Shown piece after piece: positions 33,321 through 40,443 of a DNA stretch of 64,000 bases. Numbering within the stretch: the stretch's first letter is position 1; every line of letters starts with the position of its first letter. This DNA comes from Flavobacteriales bacterium. GTDB lineage: Bacteria > Bacteroidota > Bacteroidia > UBA10329. The DNA lies in assembly GCA_016124845.1 (NCBI GenBank), contig WGMW01000038.1:52327-116326 (forward strand), read 5' to 3'. Made by a program: the position numbers and the translations under genes. The notes below the pieces were generated by a model that had not been told where the DNA came from, ran no database searches, and was given only the letters and a program-made list of their open reading frames with translations.

Positions 33321-33767
33321 ATGCATTTCCAAGCCCAATTCCCTGATTACAAAAGCAAGGTCGAACAGAGCTTTGCTTCGCAGAAGTTCATGCAACACAT
33401 TGGAGCTGAGTTGGTGGACGTACAACCTGGCTATTGCGAAATTCATGTTCCGTTCAACGAAAACCTTACGCAGCAGAATGGCTTTTTCCATGCTGGCGTG
33501 ATCAGCACCGTGGCCGACAACACCGCAGGTTATGCCAGTCTTTCGCTGATGAAAGAACATTCGATGGTGCTGAGCGTGGAGTTCAAACTGAATCTTCTTC
33601 GGCCTGGAGCTGGCGAAAAACTCATAGGAAAAGGTCAGGTTTTGAAGTATGGAAAAACATTGACGGTCTGCCGTTCAGATGTTTTCATTGTAAAAGATGG
33701 CGAAGCGAAATTGTGTGCTGCAGCGCAACTCACCATGATTGAAATCGACCCAGAAATCAAAGCATAA
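33321..33767 (+). CDS. PaaI/YdiI-type hotdog-fold thioesterase
   Basis: A 148-residue thioesterase of the hotdog PaaI type. The active-site helix is QQNGFFHAGVISTVADNTAGYAS (about 51-73) with the catalytic Asp in VADNTAG; the closing strand is VLSVEFKLNLLRPG and later SDVFIVKDGEAKLCAAAQ. It hydrolyses short or aromatic acyl-CoAs, though substrate is unknown. The start ATG 33321 is fixed by the homologous fragments upstream (MHFQAQFPD). It is the intact parental gene of the two head fragments. Confidence 0.88.
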   Translation: MHFQAQFPDYKSKVEQSFASQKFMQHIGAELVDVQPGYCEIHVPFNENLTQQNGFFHAGVISTVADNTAGYASLSLMKEHSMVLSVEFKLNLLRPGAGEKLIGKGQVLKYGKTLTVCRSDVFIVKDGEAKLCAAAQLTMIEIDPEIKA

Positions 33768-33768
33768 A

Positions 33769-33795
33769 AAAAGCCACCCAGTTAGGCGGCTTTCA
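33769..33795. terminator. Bidirectional terminator between thioesterase and T9SS protein gene
   Basis: AAAGCC/GGCTTT arms (33770-33775, 33788-33793) with inner CC/GG, A-rich on the left and T-rich on the right, between convergent genes. Confidence 0.7.
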
Positions 33796-33811
33796 ATTCG
33801 GTTCAATATTC

Positions 33812-34309
33812 TCAGTCACTCAGACCAACCTTCAGCACCCTGTGCGTGGTATTGAACTTACCATCATCTGTACGCATCTGCACCAAGTACTTACCAGTAG
33901 CCACCTCATTCATTGGGAGTACAAATCGGTTTTGGTAAGCATAGATCACCGCTTGATGAATAAGCTTACCGCTCATGTCAAACAACTGTAGATTGATGTC
34001 CTTGTCGTTGTTCCCCAAGTCGATGTTCAAAAACTCCGAAGTTGGGTTCGGATAAAGGTTCATGCGGATGTTGGCCAAAGTTTCCTCAATGGCCGTAACC
34101 GTCAATTCTGTCTGGTGAAAACCCTGTGTAAGGATGTTTGTACCATTATCATACGTGTCGATCATCACTTCGCCAAGCGTCCAACTCAGTTGGGTGGTAC
34201 CATTATCGAAATGCTCGCCAGCGCTTGCAATCACCTGTTGGTCAACGGATTGAGCCATACCGAAGAATGGAAGTGCTGCGATGGAAAGGGCGGTTAAAAA
34301 CTTCATCAT
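33812..34309 (-). CDS. Small secreted protein with T9SS type A C-terminal signal
   Basis: A 165-residue protein; the start at 34309 gives the signal peptide MMKFLTALSIAALPFFGMAQ. After a short N-terminal module (SAGEHFDNGTTQLSWTLGEVMIDTYDNG, common in Bacteroidota as the front part of tailed proteins) comes the type A sorting domain: NLYPNPTSEFLNIDL, LQLFDMSGKLI and GKYLVQMRT. Lacking any catalytic domain, it is a minimal surface or secreted protein. A near-consensus -7 box (TATATTCG, minus strand) is at 34327-34334. Confidence 0.88.
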   Translation of the reverse strand: MMKFLTALSIAALPFFGMAQSVDQQVIASAGEHFDNGTTQLSWTLGEVMIDTYDNGTNILTQGFHQTELTVTAIEETLANIRMNLYPNPTSEFLNIDLGNNDKDINLQLFDMSGKLIHQAVIYAYQNRFVLPMNEVATGKYLVQMRTDDGKFNTTHRVLKVGLSD

Positions 34310-34389
34310 TTTTGTTTTGGATAGGACGAATATACAGATCATTGGAGCAATAGTTTTACAGTTTTAAAATCTATCTGTTCGAAATTAAC

Positions 34390-35535
34390 ATGAGTCAAGT
34401 CGTCCAATTCAATTTCCCGACCGTTATCCGCTTCGGAACGGGCGCTATCAAAGAACTTCCACAGCATCTGAAAGATCAAGGAAAAATGCGGCCGTTGGTC
34501 GTGACCGATCCTGTTGTGGCAACGCTTCCATTCTTCCTCGAAATTGTGGAAGACATGAAGAAGATCGGTCTAGAACCGACCGTTTATGCCGAGATGCACA
34601 AGAATCCCGTGAAATCGGACGTGTTGAATGGCAAAAAAGCATTTGCCGAAGCCAACTGCGATAGCATTGTAGGTGTTGGCGGTGGCGTTGGTCTGGATGT
34701 GGCGCGTGCCATTGCATTGGCCATCAACCATCATCGCGACTTGTTTGATTATGACGACCTGATCGGTGGCGACCAGTATGTGACAGAGGAAGTTCCTTAC
34801 TTCGTTACCGTGCCGACCACAAGCGGAACAGGAAGTGAGGTTGGCCGAAGCGCCATCATTGCGGATGATGTGACGCATCAGAAGAAGATACTTTTCTCAC
34901 CGAAGTTGTTGGCAAGCCGCGTTTTTGCAGACCCAAGTCTCACATTCGGACTTCCACCGTTTGTAACAGCCGCCACGGGAATGGATGCACTCACCCACAA
35001 CATGGAGGCTTACGTAGCTAAGAATTACCACCCGATGTGCGATGGAATTGCGCTTGAGGGCATCAAACTCATCAGCAAATCCATTGAAAAAGCCACACAC
35101 GAAGGACAGGATGAGCAGGCGCGTGCCGATATGATGCTTGCCAGTTTGATGGGAGCCGTGGCTTTCCAGAAAGGTTTGGGAGTGGTTCACTCGCTGGCGC
35201 ATCCGCTTTCGCAGTTGCTCGATACGCATCATGGTCTGGCCAACGCGGTCAACCTCCCGTACGGAATGGAATTCAATTTAGCTGGTTTTGAAGACCGTTT
35301 TGAGGCCATGGCACACGCTTTCGGCTTGAAAAATGGTAATGGCACACAACTCATTGATGAGCTTTTCAAACTCAACGAGCGTTTGGGACTTCCAACCCGA
35401 CTTTCGGGCATTGACGTGAAAGAAGAACACTTGGAGCCGTTGGCCGATCTTGCATTTGCCGATTTCTGCCATCCGAACAACCCAAAACCTGTTTCGCGCA
35501 ACGAGTTTCTTGCCTTGTACAAGAAGGCACTGTAA
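34390..35535 (+). CDS. Iron-containing alcohol dehydrogenase
   Basis: A 381-residue group III Fe-type ADH. Nucleotide-binding glycine loop: GVGGGVGLDVARAIA (about 96-110). Metal ligands occur in the region from the TATGMDALTHNMEAY segment (the Asp and His of the family motif) to LGVVHSLAHPLSQLLDTHHGLANA. It oxidises a primary alcohol to an aldehyde, or the reverse. The neighbouring amine-permease and ligase genes suggest gamma-glutamyl-alcohol oxidation as a possible role; a 4-hydroxybutyrate dehydrogenase role with the following CoA-transferase is an alternative. A CoA-transferase gene follows 9 bases after the stop. Confidence 0.92.
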   Translation: MSQVVQFNFPTVIRFGTGAIKELPQHLKDQGKMRPLVVTDPVVATLPFFLEIVEDMKKIGLEPTVYAEMHKNPVKSDVLNGKKAFAEANCDSIVGVGGGVGLDVARAIALAINHHRDLFDYDDLIGGDQYVTEEVPYFVTVPTTSGTGSEVGRSAIIADDVTHQKKILFSPKLLASRVFADPSLTFGLPPFVTAATGMDALTHNMEAYVAKNYHPMCDGIALEGIKLISKSIEKATHEGQDEQARADMMLASLMGAVAFQKGLGVVHSLAHPLSQLLDTHHGLANAVNLPYGMEFNLAGFEDRFEAMAHAFGLKNGNGTQLIDELFKLNERLGLPTRLSGIDVKEEHLEPLADLAFADFCHPNNPKPVSRNEFLALYKKAL

Positions 35536-35544
35536 ATTCGGTGC

Positions 35545-36804
35545 ATGAGCATTTCTGGAGAACACGCGGTGGCGCACATCCGTTCGGGTGACAGCGTTTT
35601 CATTCATTCGGCAGCGGCCGCCCCGCAGCATCTTATCGCCAAACTCGTTGAGCGAAAAGATGAACTGCGTGATGTGACCATCTATCAGATCCATACGGAA
35701 GGGCCAGCTCCTTACGCAGATGATTCGATAGATGCTTTCAAGGTCAAATGCATGTTCATCGGCCAGAATATGCGCAAATCCATTCAGCACGGGCATGGAA
35801 GTTATATCCCCGTTTTTCTGAGTGAAGTCCCACGGCTTTTCAAAGACCGTATTCTTCCGATAGATGTCGCGTTGATCTCTGTTTCCCCACCTGACGAGCA
35901 CGGCTACTGCTCGCTTGGGCCATCAATTGATGTTTCGTTAGCGGCTGTTCTTGCCGCGAAAACGGTGATTGCACAGGTGAACAAACACATTCCGCGAACC
36001 CATGGAGATGGATTGATACATGTTGGGAACATCAATTATCTGGTAAAACATGATGAACCGATCTATGAAGTGGCTGCTGGCGAACTGAACGAAACGGAAA
36101 TAGCGATCGGCCGCAACATTGCAGAGCTTGTAGAAGACGGAGCCACATTGCAAACGGGCATCGGCAACATTCCCAATGCAGTTCTTGCTTCGCTTGAGAA
36201 TCATAAAGATCTTGGTATTCACACCGAAATGTTCTCGGATGGCATTCTGCCATTGGTGCAAAAAGGAGTGATCACGGGCAAATACAAGAAGAAGCATTCA
36301 GGAAAGATCATTTCCTCGTTTGTTGTGGGCAGCCGCCTCATTTATGATTTCATTGACGACAATCCGTTGGTGAACATGCTTTCGTCAGAATATGTGAACG
36401 ATACGCGTGTCATCAGCCGCAACCCGAAAGTAACGGCCATCAACAGTGCCATCGAGGTGGATCTTACGGGGCAGATCTGTGCAGACAGCATCGGCCATCG
36501 CATCTTTTCTGGCGTTGGCGGACAGATGGATTTCATCCGAGGCGCATCGCTTTCTGAAGGTGGGAAACCGATCATCGCGTTGCCATCCAGCACCAAGCAT
36601 GGTGAAAGCAAGATCGTTCCTGTGCTGAAATCAGGTGCTGGAGTTGTTACAACACGGGCACACGTTCATTATGTGGTTACCGAATACGGTGTGGCCAATC
36701 TGTATGGAAAAACACTGGCCGAACGCGCCAAGCTTCTGATCGATATTTCACATCCAGACCATCGCGAAGACCTGGCCAGAGCGGCTTACGAGATCCAACA
36801 TTAA
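35545..36804 (+). CDS. Acetyl-CoA hydrolase/transferase family CoA-transferase
   Basis: A 419-residue family-I-like CoA-transferase of the 4-hydroxybutyrate/acetate type. Signatures: PISVSPPDEHGYCSLGPS-like (here LISVSPPDEHGYCSLGPS), LQTGIGNIPNAVLASL, the active-site glutamate region LGIHTEMFSDG, and FSGVGGQMDFIRGA with the closing TEYGVANLYGKTLAERA. It moves CoA between carboxylates. The 4-hydroxybutyrate CoA-transferase reading fits with the upstream Fe-ADH, but succinate or propionate are possible. It overlaps the next gene by one base (TAATG), so translation is coupled. Confidence 0.9.
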   Translation: MSISGEHAVAHIRSGDSVFIHSAAAAPQHLIAKLVERKDELRDVTIYQIHTEGPAPYADDSIDAFKVKCMFIGQNMRKSIQHGHGSYIPVFLSEVPRLFKDRILPIDVALISVSPPDEHGYCSLGPSIDVSLAAVLAAKTVIAQVNKHIPRTHGDGLIHVGNINYLVKHDEPIYEVAAGELNETEIAIGRNIAELVEDGATLQTGIGNIPNAVLASLENHKDLGIHTEMFSDGILPLVQKGVITGKYKKKHSGKIISSFVVGSRLIYDFIDDNPLVNMLSSEYVNDTRVISRNPKVTAINSAIEVDLTGQICADSIGHRIFSGVGGQMDFIRGASLSEGGKPIIALPSSTKHGESKIVPVLKSGAGVVTTRAHVHYVVTEYGVANLYGKTLAERAKLLIDISHPDHREDLARAAYEIQH

Positions 36805-37235
36805 TGTCGCGGCCTATCATCCATACTGCGGTCTTTGATGCTTCCATCGATCGGGTCTGGAATGCCATCACCGACTTTGACAAGTACCATCTTTGGAACG
36901 AGTTCTGTCCGAAAGTGAAATGCGAATTCGAGGTCGGAGGGCCGATCACGATGTACGCGAAGATGTTCCCGAACCGGAAACCAACGCATCAGACCGAACG
37001 TTTCTTCGAAATAAATCCACCGAAAAAATTGCGGTATGGCATCAATTACGGCATCCTTCTGAAAACCGACCGAACGCAGGAATTGACCGAACTGCCGAAT
37101 GGAAAGACCGAGTATTACTCAAGTCTGACCATGACTGGACTGCTTGCTCCGTTCGTATTCTGGCAATATCGCGAAGCCATTGAAAGAGGTTTCTCCCTCA
37201 GCCTTTCAGGATTGAAAACGTATGTAGAAACCTGA
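36804..37235 (+). CDS. SRPBCC-fold (START-like) protein
   Basis: A 143-residue protein of the START/SRPBCC superfamily: HTAVFDASIDRVWNAITDF at the N-terminus, then the strand pairs of a small-molecule-binding cavity (LRYGINYGILLK, TEYYSSLTMTGLLAPFVFW). The start overlaps the CoA-transferase stop by one base. Many members bind hydrophobic ligands or act in polyketide metabolism, but this one has no visible catalytic residue. It is the last gene of a likely ADH-CoA transferase-SRPBCC transcription unit. Confidence 0.85.
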   Translation: MSRPIIHTAVFDASIDRVWNAITDFDKYHLWNEFCPKVKCEFEVGGPITMYAKMFPNRKPTHQTERFFEINPPKKLRYGINYGILLKTDRTQELTELPNGKTEYYSSLTMTGLLAPFVFWQYREAIERGFSLSLSGLKTYVET

Positions 37236-37350
37236 AATCGAAGGAAATTTGCTTTCTGTTGCCCAATATGACATTCTGAGAAATATTTTCTGCGACCTTT
37301 GGCGCTCGGCATTATTCTTGCCGTTCATCAGTCTAACCAAAATCAAAACG

Positions 37351-37785
37351 ATGAAAAACACATTCTTTGCCTTGGTTGCGCTATTCGCAACAACAACTTT
37401 CGCGTTTGCCCAAGAAGAAGCGGCAGGCGGTGCGGCTTTCAAATTTGAGAGCGAAACCATCGACTACGGGACCATCGAAAATGGTTCGGACGGTAACCGC
37501 GAGTTCAAATTCACCAATGTCGGTACAGAGCCATTGATCATTTCCAACGCGAAAGGATCTTGCGGATGTACAACTCCAGATTGGCCAAAAGAGCCGATCG
37601 CTCCTGGTAAATCAGCTGTGATCAAAGTTCATTACGATACCAAGCGTACTGGAAACTTCACAAAAACAGTTACACTTACTTCGAATGCAAGCGAAGCAAC
37701 AAAGGTTCTCACCATCAAAGGAAGTGTGAATGCTCCCGCTGCTGCACCAGCAGAACATAAAGACGGAGACGGTCACGATCATTGA
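37351..37785 (+). CDS. Secreted DUF1573 protein
   Basis: A 144-residue exported protein. Signal peptide MKNTFFALVALFATTTFAFAQ, then a DUF1573 Ig-like domain: IDYGTIENGSDGNREFKFTN, GTEPLIISNAKGSCGCT, the CGCT cysteine turn and VIKVHYDTKRTGNFTKTV. The last residues HKDGDGHDH form a histidine/aspartate tail, possibly a metal binder. The longer frame from 37249 is not used since 37351 gives the signal peptide. DUF1573 is common in Bacteroidota envelopes; the next gene carries a fused copy. Confidence 0.9.
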   Translation: MKNTFFALVALFATTTFAFAQEEAAGGAAFKFESETIDYGTIENGSDGNREFKFTNVGTEPLIISNAKGSCGCTTPDWPKEPIAPGKSAVIKVHYDTKRTGNFTKTVTLTSNASEATKVLTIKGSVNAPAAAPAEHKDGDGHDH

Positions 37786-37805
37786 TCGTTTCTGAACGAA
37801 ATTGA

Positions 37806-37837
37806 AAAAGCCGATGCAGAAATGTGTCGGCTTTTTT
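37806..37837. terminator. Bidirectional terminator
   Basis: AAAAGCCGA (37806-37814) pairs with TCGGCTTTT (37827-37835) and is followed by T residues; it ends both the DUF1573 gene and the convergent VWA gene, which stops at 37836. Confidence 0.78.
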
Positions 37838-39542
37838 ATTTCACCGAACGGAGTTTGATCTCATCCGCTAAGAGTTCGGTCGGATCTTGATCTGAATCCA
37901 CTTGAAGGAAACTTCCACCACCGAGATTGGCGAGTTTACGCATCAATCGGGCAGCTTCCTTATCGTCTCCAAAACCGATGATCGACAGTACAATACCTTT
38001 ATCTGAATTGTCCTTCACCATTTGAACGGCATCCTTTTCTGAGAATTTAGATGAGTTGAATTTGCCGTCCGTGGCAATGATCAGCTGGTTATTTCCACCT
38101 TCAATGAGTTGCTGTTCGAGACTTTCGTAGGCTGTTTCCATACCTTTCACCCCGTTTGTGTAGCCCGTTGCTTCAAGGCTGTCAACAAGCGAAACGATGG
38201 CCGAATTATCGGTGACTGGTGTTGGCGGCAGCACTTCCCAAGATGTGGAATTGTACGCAATGAGGGTGAGAACGTCCACTTCGCGAAGCATCATTACCAA
38301 CCTTCGGATAGATGCTTTGAGCTTCTCCATCTTATTGTCATCCTTCATCGAACCAGAAACATCCAGCAGCAATAGAACATTATTTGGTTTAAACTTGGTT
38401 TCGGAGAATTCCGGTTCTGGCTCACTTCGCATTGTCGGCTGATCGCTTACAGTAATCGGTTCAGCATCAGCAAAAGCCGCCTCGATCATTTCCTCAACCT
38501 GTTCAGGTGTTCTTTCCTCCGCTGCCCGAACTTCTTCAACGGGCTCAGGTTCAGGCGGCTGCTCATCAAACTGGTCATTCGTATTTATGCCAAGATCGAA
38601 TCCGCTTTCCTCTTCGGTATTTGGAACAACTTCTTCGGTTGTCGTTTCTGTAGGATCTTCCCATTGATCGTTTGTGGAAATGCCAAGATCAACTTCTTCC
38701 GTTGGTTCAGGTTTCGGTGGCGTTTCTTCCTCGATCTGCTCATTCAAATTCACTCCCAGATCGATCGGTTCTGGTTCTGATACTTGTGGTTTGGACTCAG
38801 AAACCGCTTCAGGCTCTTCCCACCTGTCATTCATGGAAGCCATTATTTCTTCCTCATCCAATTCAGGCTCGACCTGTTTCCGATCGAGGTATACCACATG
38901 CGTTCGGTCGCGCTTGGTGAACGTCACGTCTTCCTCCTTCTTCTCGTAACCGTCCTTCGACACCACAACCGTATACTTATCAGGCTCTATCCAGCTCACA
39001 GAAACACCCTCCAAGTTGGTCCCGTTCATGTTCTTGCGTATGCCGCGATCAAAGATCTCTACACGTGCATTCACGATCGGGCGTTCAGTAGCCGCATCCA
39101 CCACTTGAACCACATTCGGTTCTGAACCCTTCACTGGTGCAGGATCCTGAAACGAAGGACAAGCGGTCAACGCATTGGCATAAATGCTCTTGATGTTTCC
39201 CTTCAAGGTCAGTTTCTCCGGTCTATCCGAAGCGTTCGAGTAAACCTCAACCGTAAATGAGAATGACCCGGTCTCCGAGGTGTAATATCGAATGGTGATC
39301 TCTCCAACTTCACCAGGTTGAAAACTCTTGTTCGGGTAGCTCACCAACACCTCCCTTCCATGCCGTTGAGGCAGAAACATCAACTTCTTGCTTCCAGTAT
39401 TTTTGAACCTGAATGTGGCTGGAGGACTGTTCCAATCGGTTACATTGCCGAAGTTGACCGTGGTTCCCTCCCACTTCACATTCTGTGCTTGAAGCGAGCT
39501 GTGGAAGACAACCACAAACAGTATGAAAATGAGTCTTTTCAA
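37836..39542 (-). CDS. Secreted DUF1573-VWA protein with repeated DLGxNxNDQ linker
   Basis: A 568-residue exported protein with a signal peptide (MKRLIFILFVVVFHSSLQAQ). Domains in order: DUF1573-like Ig (about 22-115, INVKWEGTTVNFGNVTDWNS type), a PEGA/carboxypeptidase-regulatory-like beta domain (about 145-225, VQVVDAATERPIVNARVEI; SKDGYEKKEEDVTF), a Pro/Glu-rich disordered linker (about 230-375) with four loose copies of DLGxNxNDQxE, and a VWA domain (about 390-560) with an intact MIDAS: LLLDVSGSMKDD and later ATDGKFNSS. It should bind metals and partner proteins at the cell surface. Gene neighbour on the other strand is a stand-alone DUF1573 gene. Confidence 0.88.
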   Translation of the reverse strand: MKRLIFILFVVVFHSSLQAQNVKWEGTTVNFGNVTDWNSPPATFRFKNTGSKKLMFLPQRHGREVLVSYPNKSFQPGEVGEITIRYYTSETGSFSFTVEVYSNASDRPEKLTLKGNIKSIYANALTACPSFQDPAPVKGSEPNVVQVVDAATERPIVNARVEIFDRGIRKNMNGTNLEGVSVSWIEPDKYTVVVSKDGYEKKEEDVTFTKRDRTHVVYLDRKQVEPELDEEEIMASMNDRWEEPEAVSESKPQVSEPEPIDLGVNLNEQIEEETPPKPEPTEEVDLGISTNDQWEDPTETTTEEVVPNTEEESGFDLGINTNDQFDEQPPEPEPVEEVRAAEERTPEQVEEMIEAAFADAEPITVSDQPTMRSEPEPEFSETKFKPNNVLLLLDVSGSMKDDNKMEKLKASIRRLVMMLREVDVLTLIAYNSTSWEVLPPTPVTDNSAIVSLVDSLEATGYTNGVKGMETAYESLEQQLIEGGNNQLIIATDGKFNSSKFSEKDAVQMVKDNSDKGIVLSIIGFGDDKEAARLMRKLANLGGGSFLQVDSDQDPTELLADEIKLRSVK

Positions 39543-39636
39543 GTGCTGATAAAGTTAACCAACGTGCGTGCGTAAATCTTATTGAATTCTAATTGACATT
39601 CTTCAAAATTCACCCTTCGGGGGATGAAAGCGGGCT

Positions 39637-39644
39637 TATCTTTG
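39637..39644 (+). promoter_or_regulatory. Candidate -7 promoter box for the amidotransferase gene
   Basis: TATCTTTG fully matches TAnnTTTG; the ATG begins 5 bases after it, so the transcript could be leaderless. Confidence 0.5.
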
Positions 39645-39648
39645 CGGC

Positions 39649-40419
39649 ATGATCAAAATAGGTGTTTCCGCGTGCTTTTTTCATCCTGACCTTGACAGGA
39701 CAACTTTCGGACCGAAAACCCTTTCATATATCGAAAACGATATGGCCGCTTACGTGGCCAGACCGAATGTTCTGCCCATCCTCATTCCTGAACTTCCAAA
39801 AGCTGAAAAGCTTGCTTTTGTGAAGGAAATGGACGGTCTTGTGCTGCAAGGTGGTTCTGATCTTGCGCCAGAATCGTATGGAGAAAAACCTATCGGAAGA
39901 TGGCTCGGAGACCGCATCCGTGATGAGTACGAACTGGAACTGATGGAGCTTTTTCTGAAGGAAGGAAAGCCGGTTCTTGGCATCTGTAGAGGTTTTCAGG
40001 TAATGAATGCTTTTTACGGAGGAACACTCTTTCAGGACATTGACACTCAACGACCAGAAAGCATCAAGCATCGCGATGCGATCGAGTACGACCGCGTACA
40101 TCATGGCGTCCGATTCGTGGAAGGCTCATTCATGGAAAAGCTTTACGCAGGTGCTGAAAATCCGATGGTGAATTCGGTTCATCATCAGGCCGCAAAAGAC
40201 ATTGGCAAAGGACTTCTGCCACAAGCTTACTGTAAGGAAGATGGAATCCTCGAAGCTTTCATCCACGAGAGTGCGGAACCGGGAAAGATCATGGGCGTTC
40301 AGTGGCACCCTGAGTTTTTCCACACGCTGGGCGATGCACTCATCGACCCATTTAAGATCATTGACACATTTCTATCATTCTGCCCCCTAAATCCCCCAAA
40401 GGGGGACAAAAAGGGTTGA
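39649..40419 (+). CDS. Class I amidotransferase, gamma-glutamyl hydrolase (PuuD-like)
   Basis: A 256-residue class I glutamine amidotransferase-fold hydrolase, close in size to PuuD. The nucleophile elbow is PVLGICRGFQVMN (Cys113) and the His-Glu pair is GVQWHPEF (His220, Glu222). It hydrolyses gamma-glutamyl amides; PuuD itself cuts gamma-glutamyl-GABA. The reading VLQGGSDLAPESYGE is typical. The last eight residues PLNPPKGD-KKG are encoded by a dispersed repeat (40384-40412), so the natural C-terminus has probably been extended by that repeat. It is next to an aldehyde dehydrogenase. Confidence 0.87.
   Translation: MIKIGVSACFFHPDLDRTTFGPKTLSYIENDMAAYVARPNVLPILIPELPKAEKLAFVKEMDGLVLQGGSDLAPESYGEKPIGRWLGDRIRDEYELELMELFLKEGKPVLGICRGFQVMNAFYGGTLFQDIDTQRPESIKHRDAIEYDRVHHGVRFVEGSFMEKLYAGAENPMVNSVHHQAAKDIGKGLLPQAYCKEDGILEAFIHESAEPGKIMGVQWHPEFFHTLGDALIDPFKIIDTFLSFCPLNPPKGDKKG
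40384..40412. repeat. CCCCCAAAGGGGG repeat at the end of the amidotransferase gene
   Basis: A small hairpin (CCCCC 40393-40397, GGGGG 40401-40405) within CCCCCTAAATCCCCCAAA, similar to the other G/C-arm repeats in the window. It overlaps the last codons of the gene. Confidence 0.6.
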
Positions 40420-40443
40420 CACCTTGTATAAAAACTAACACAA

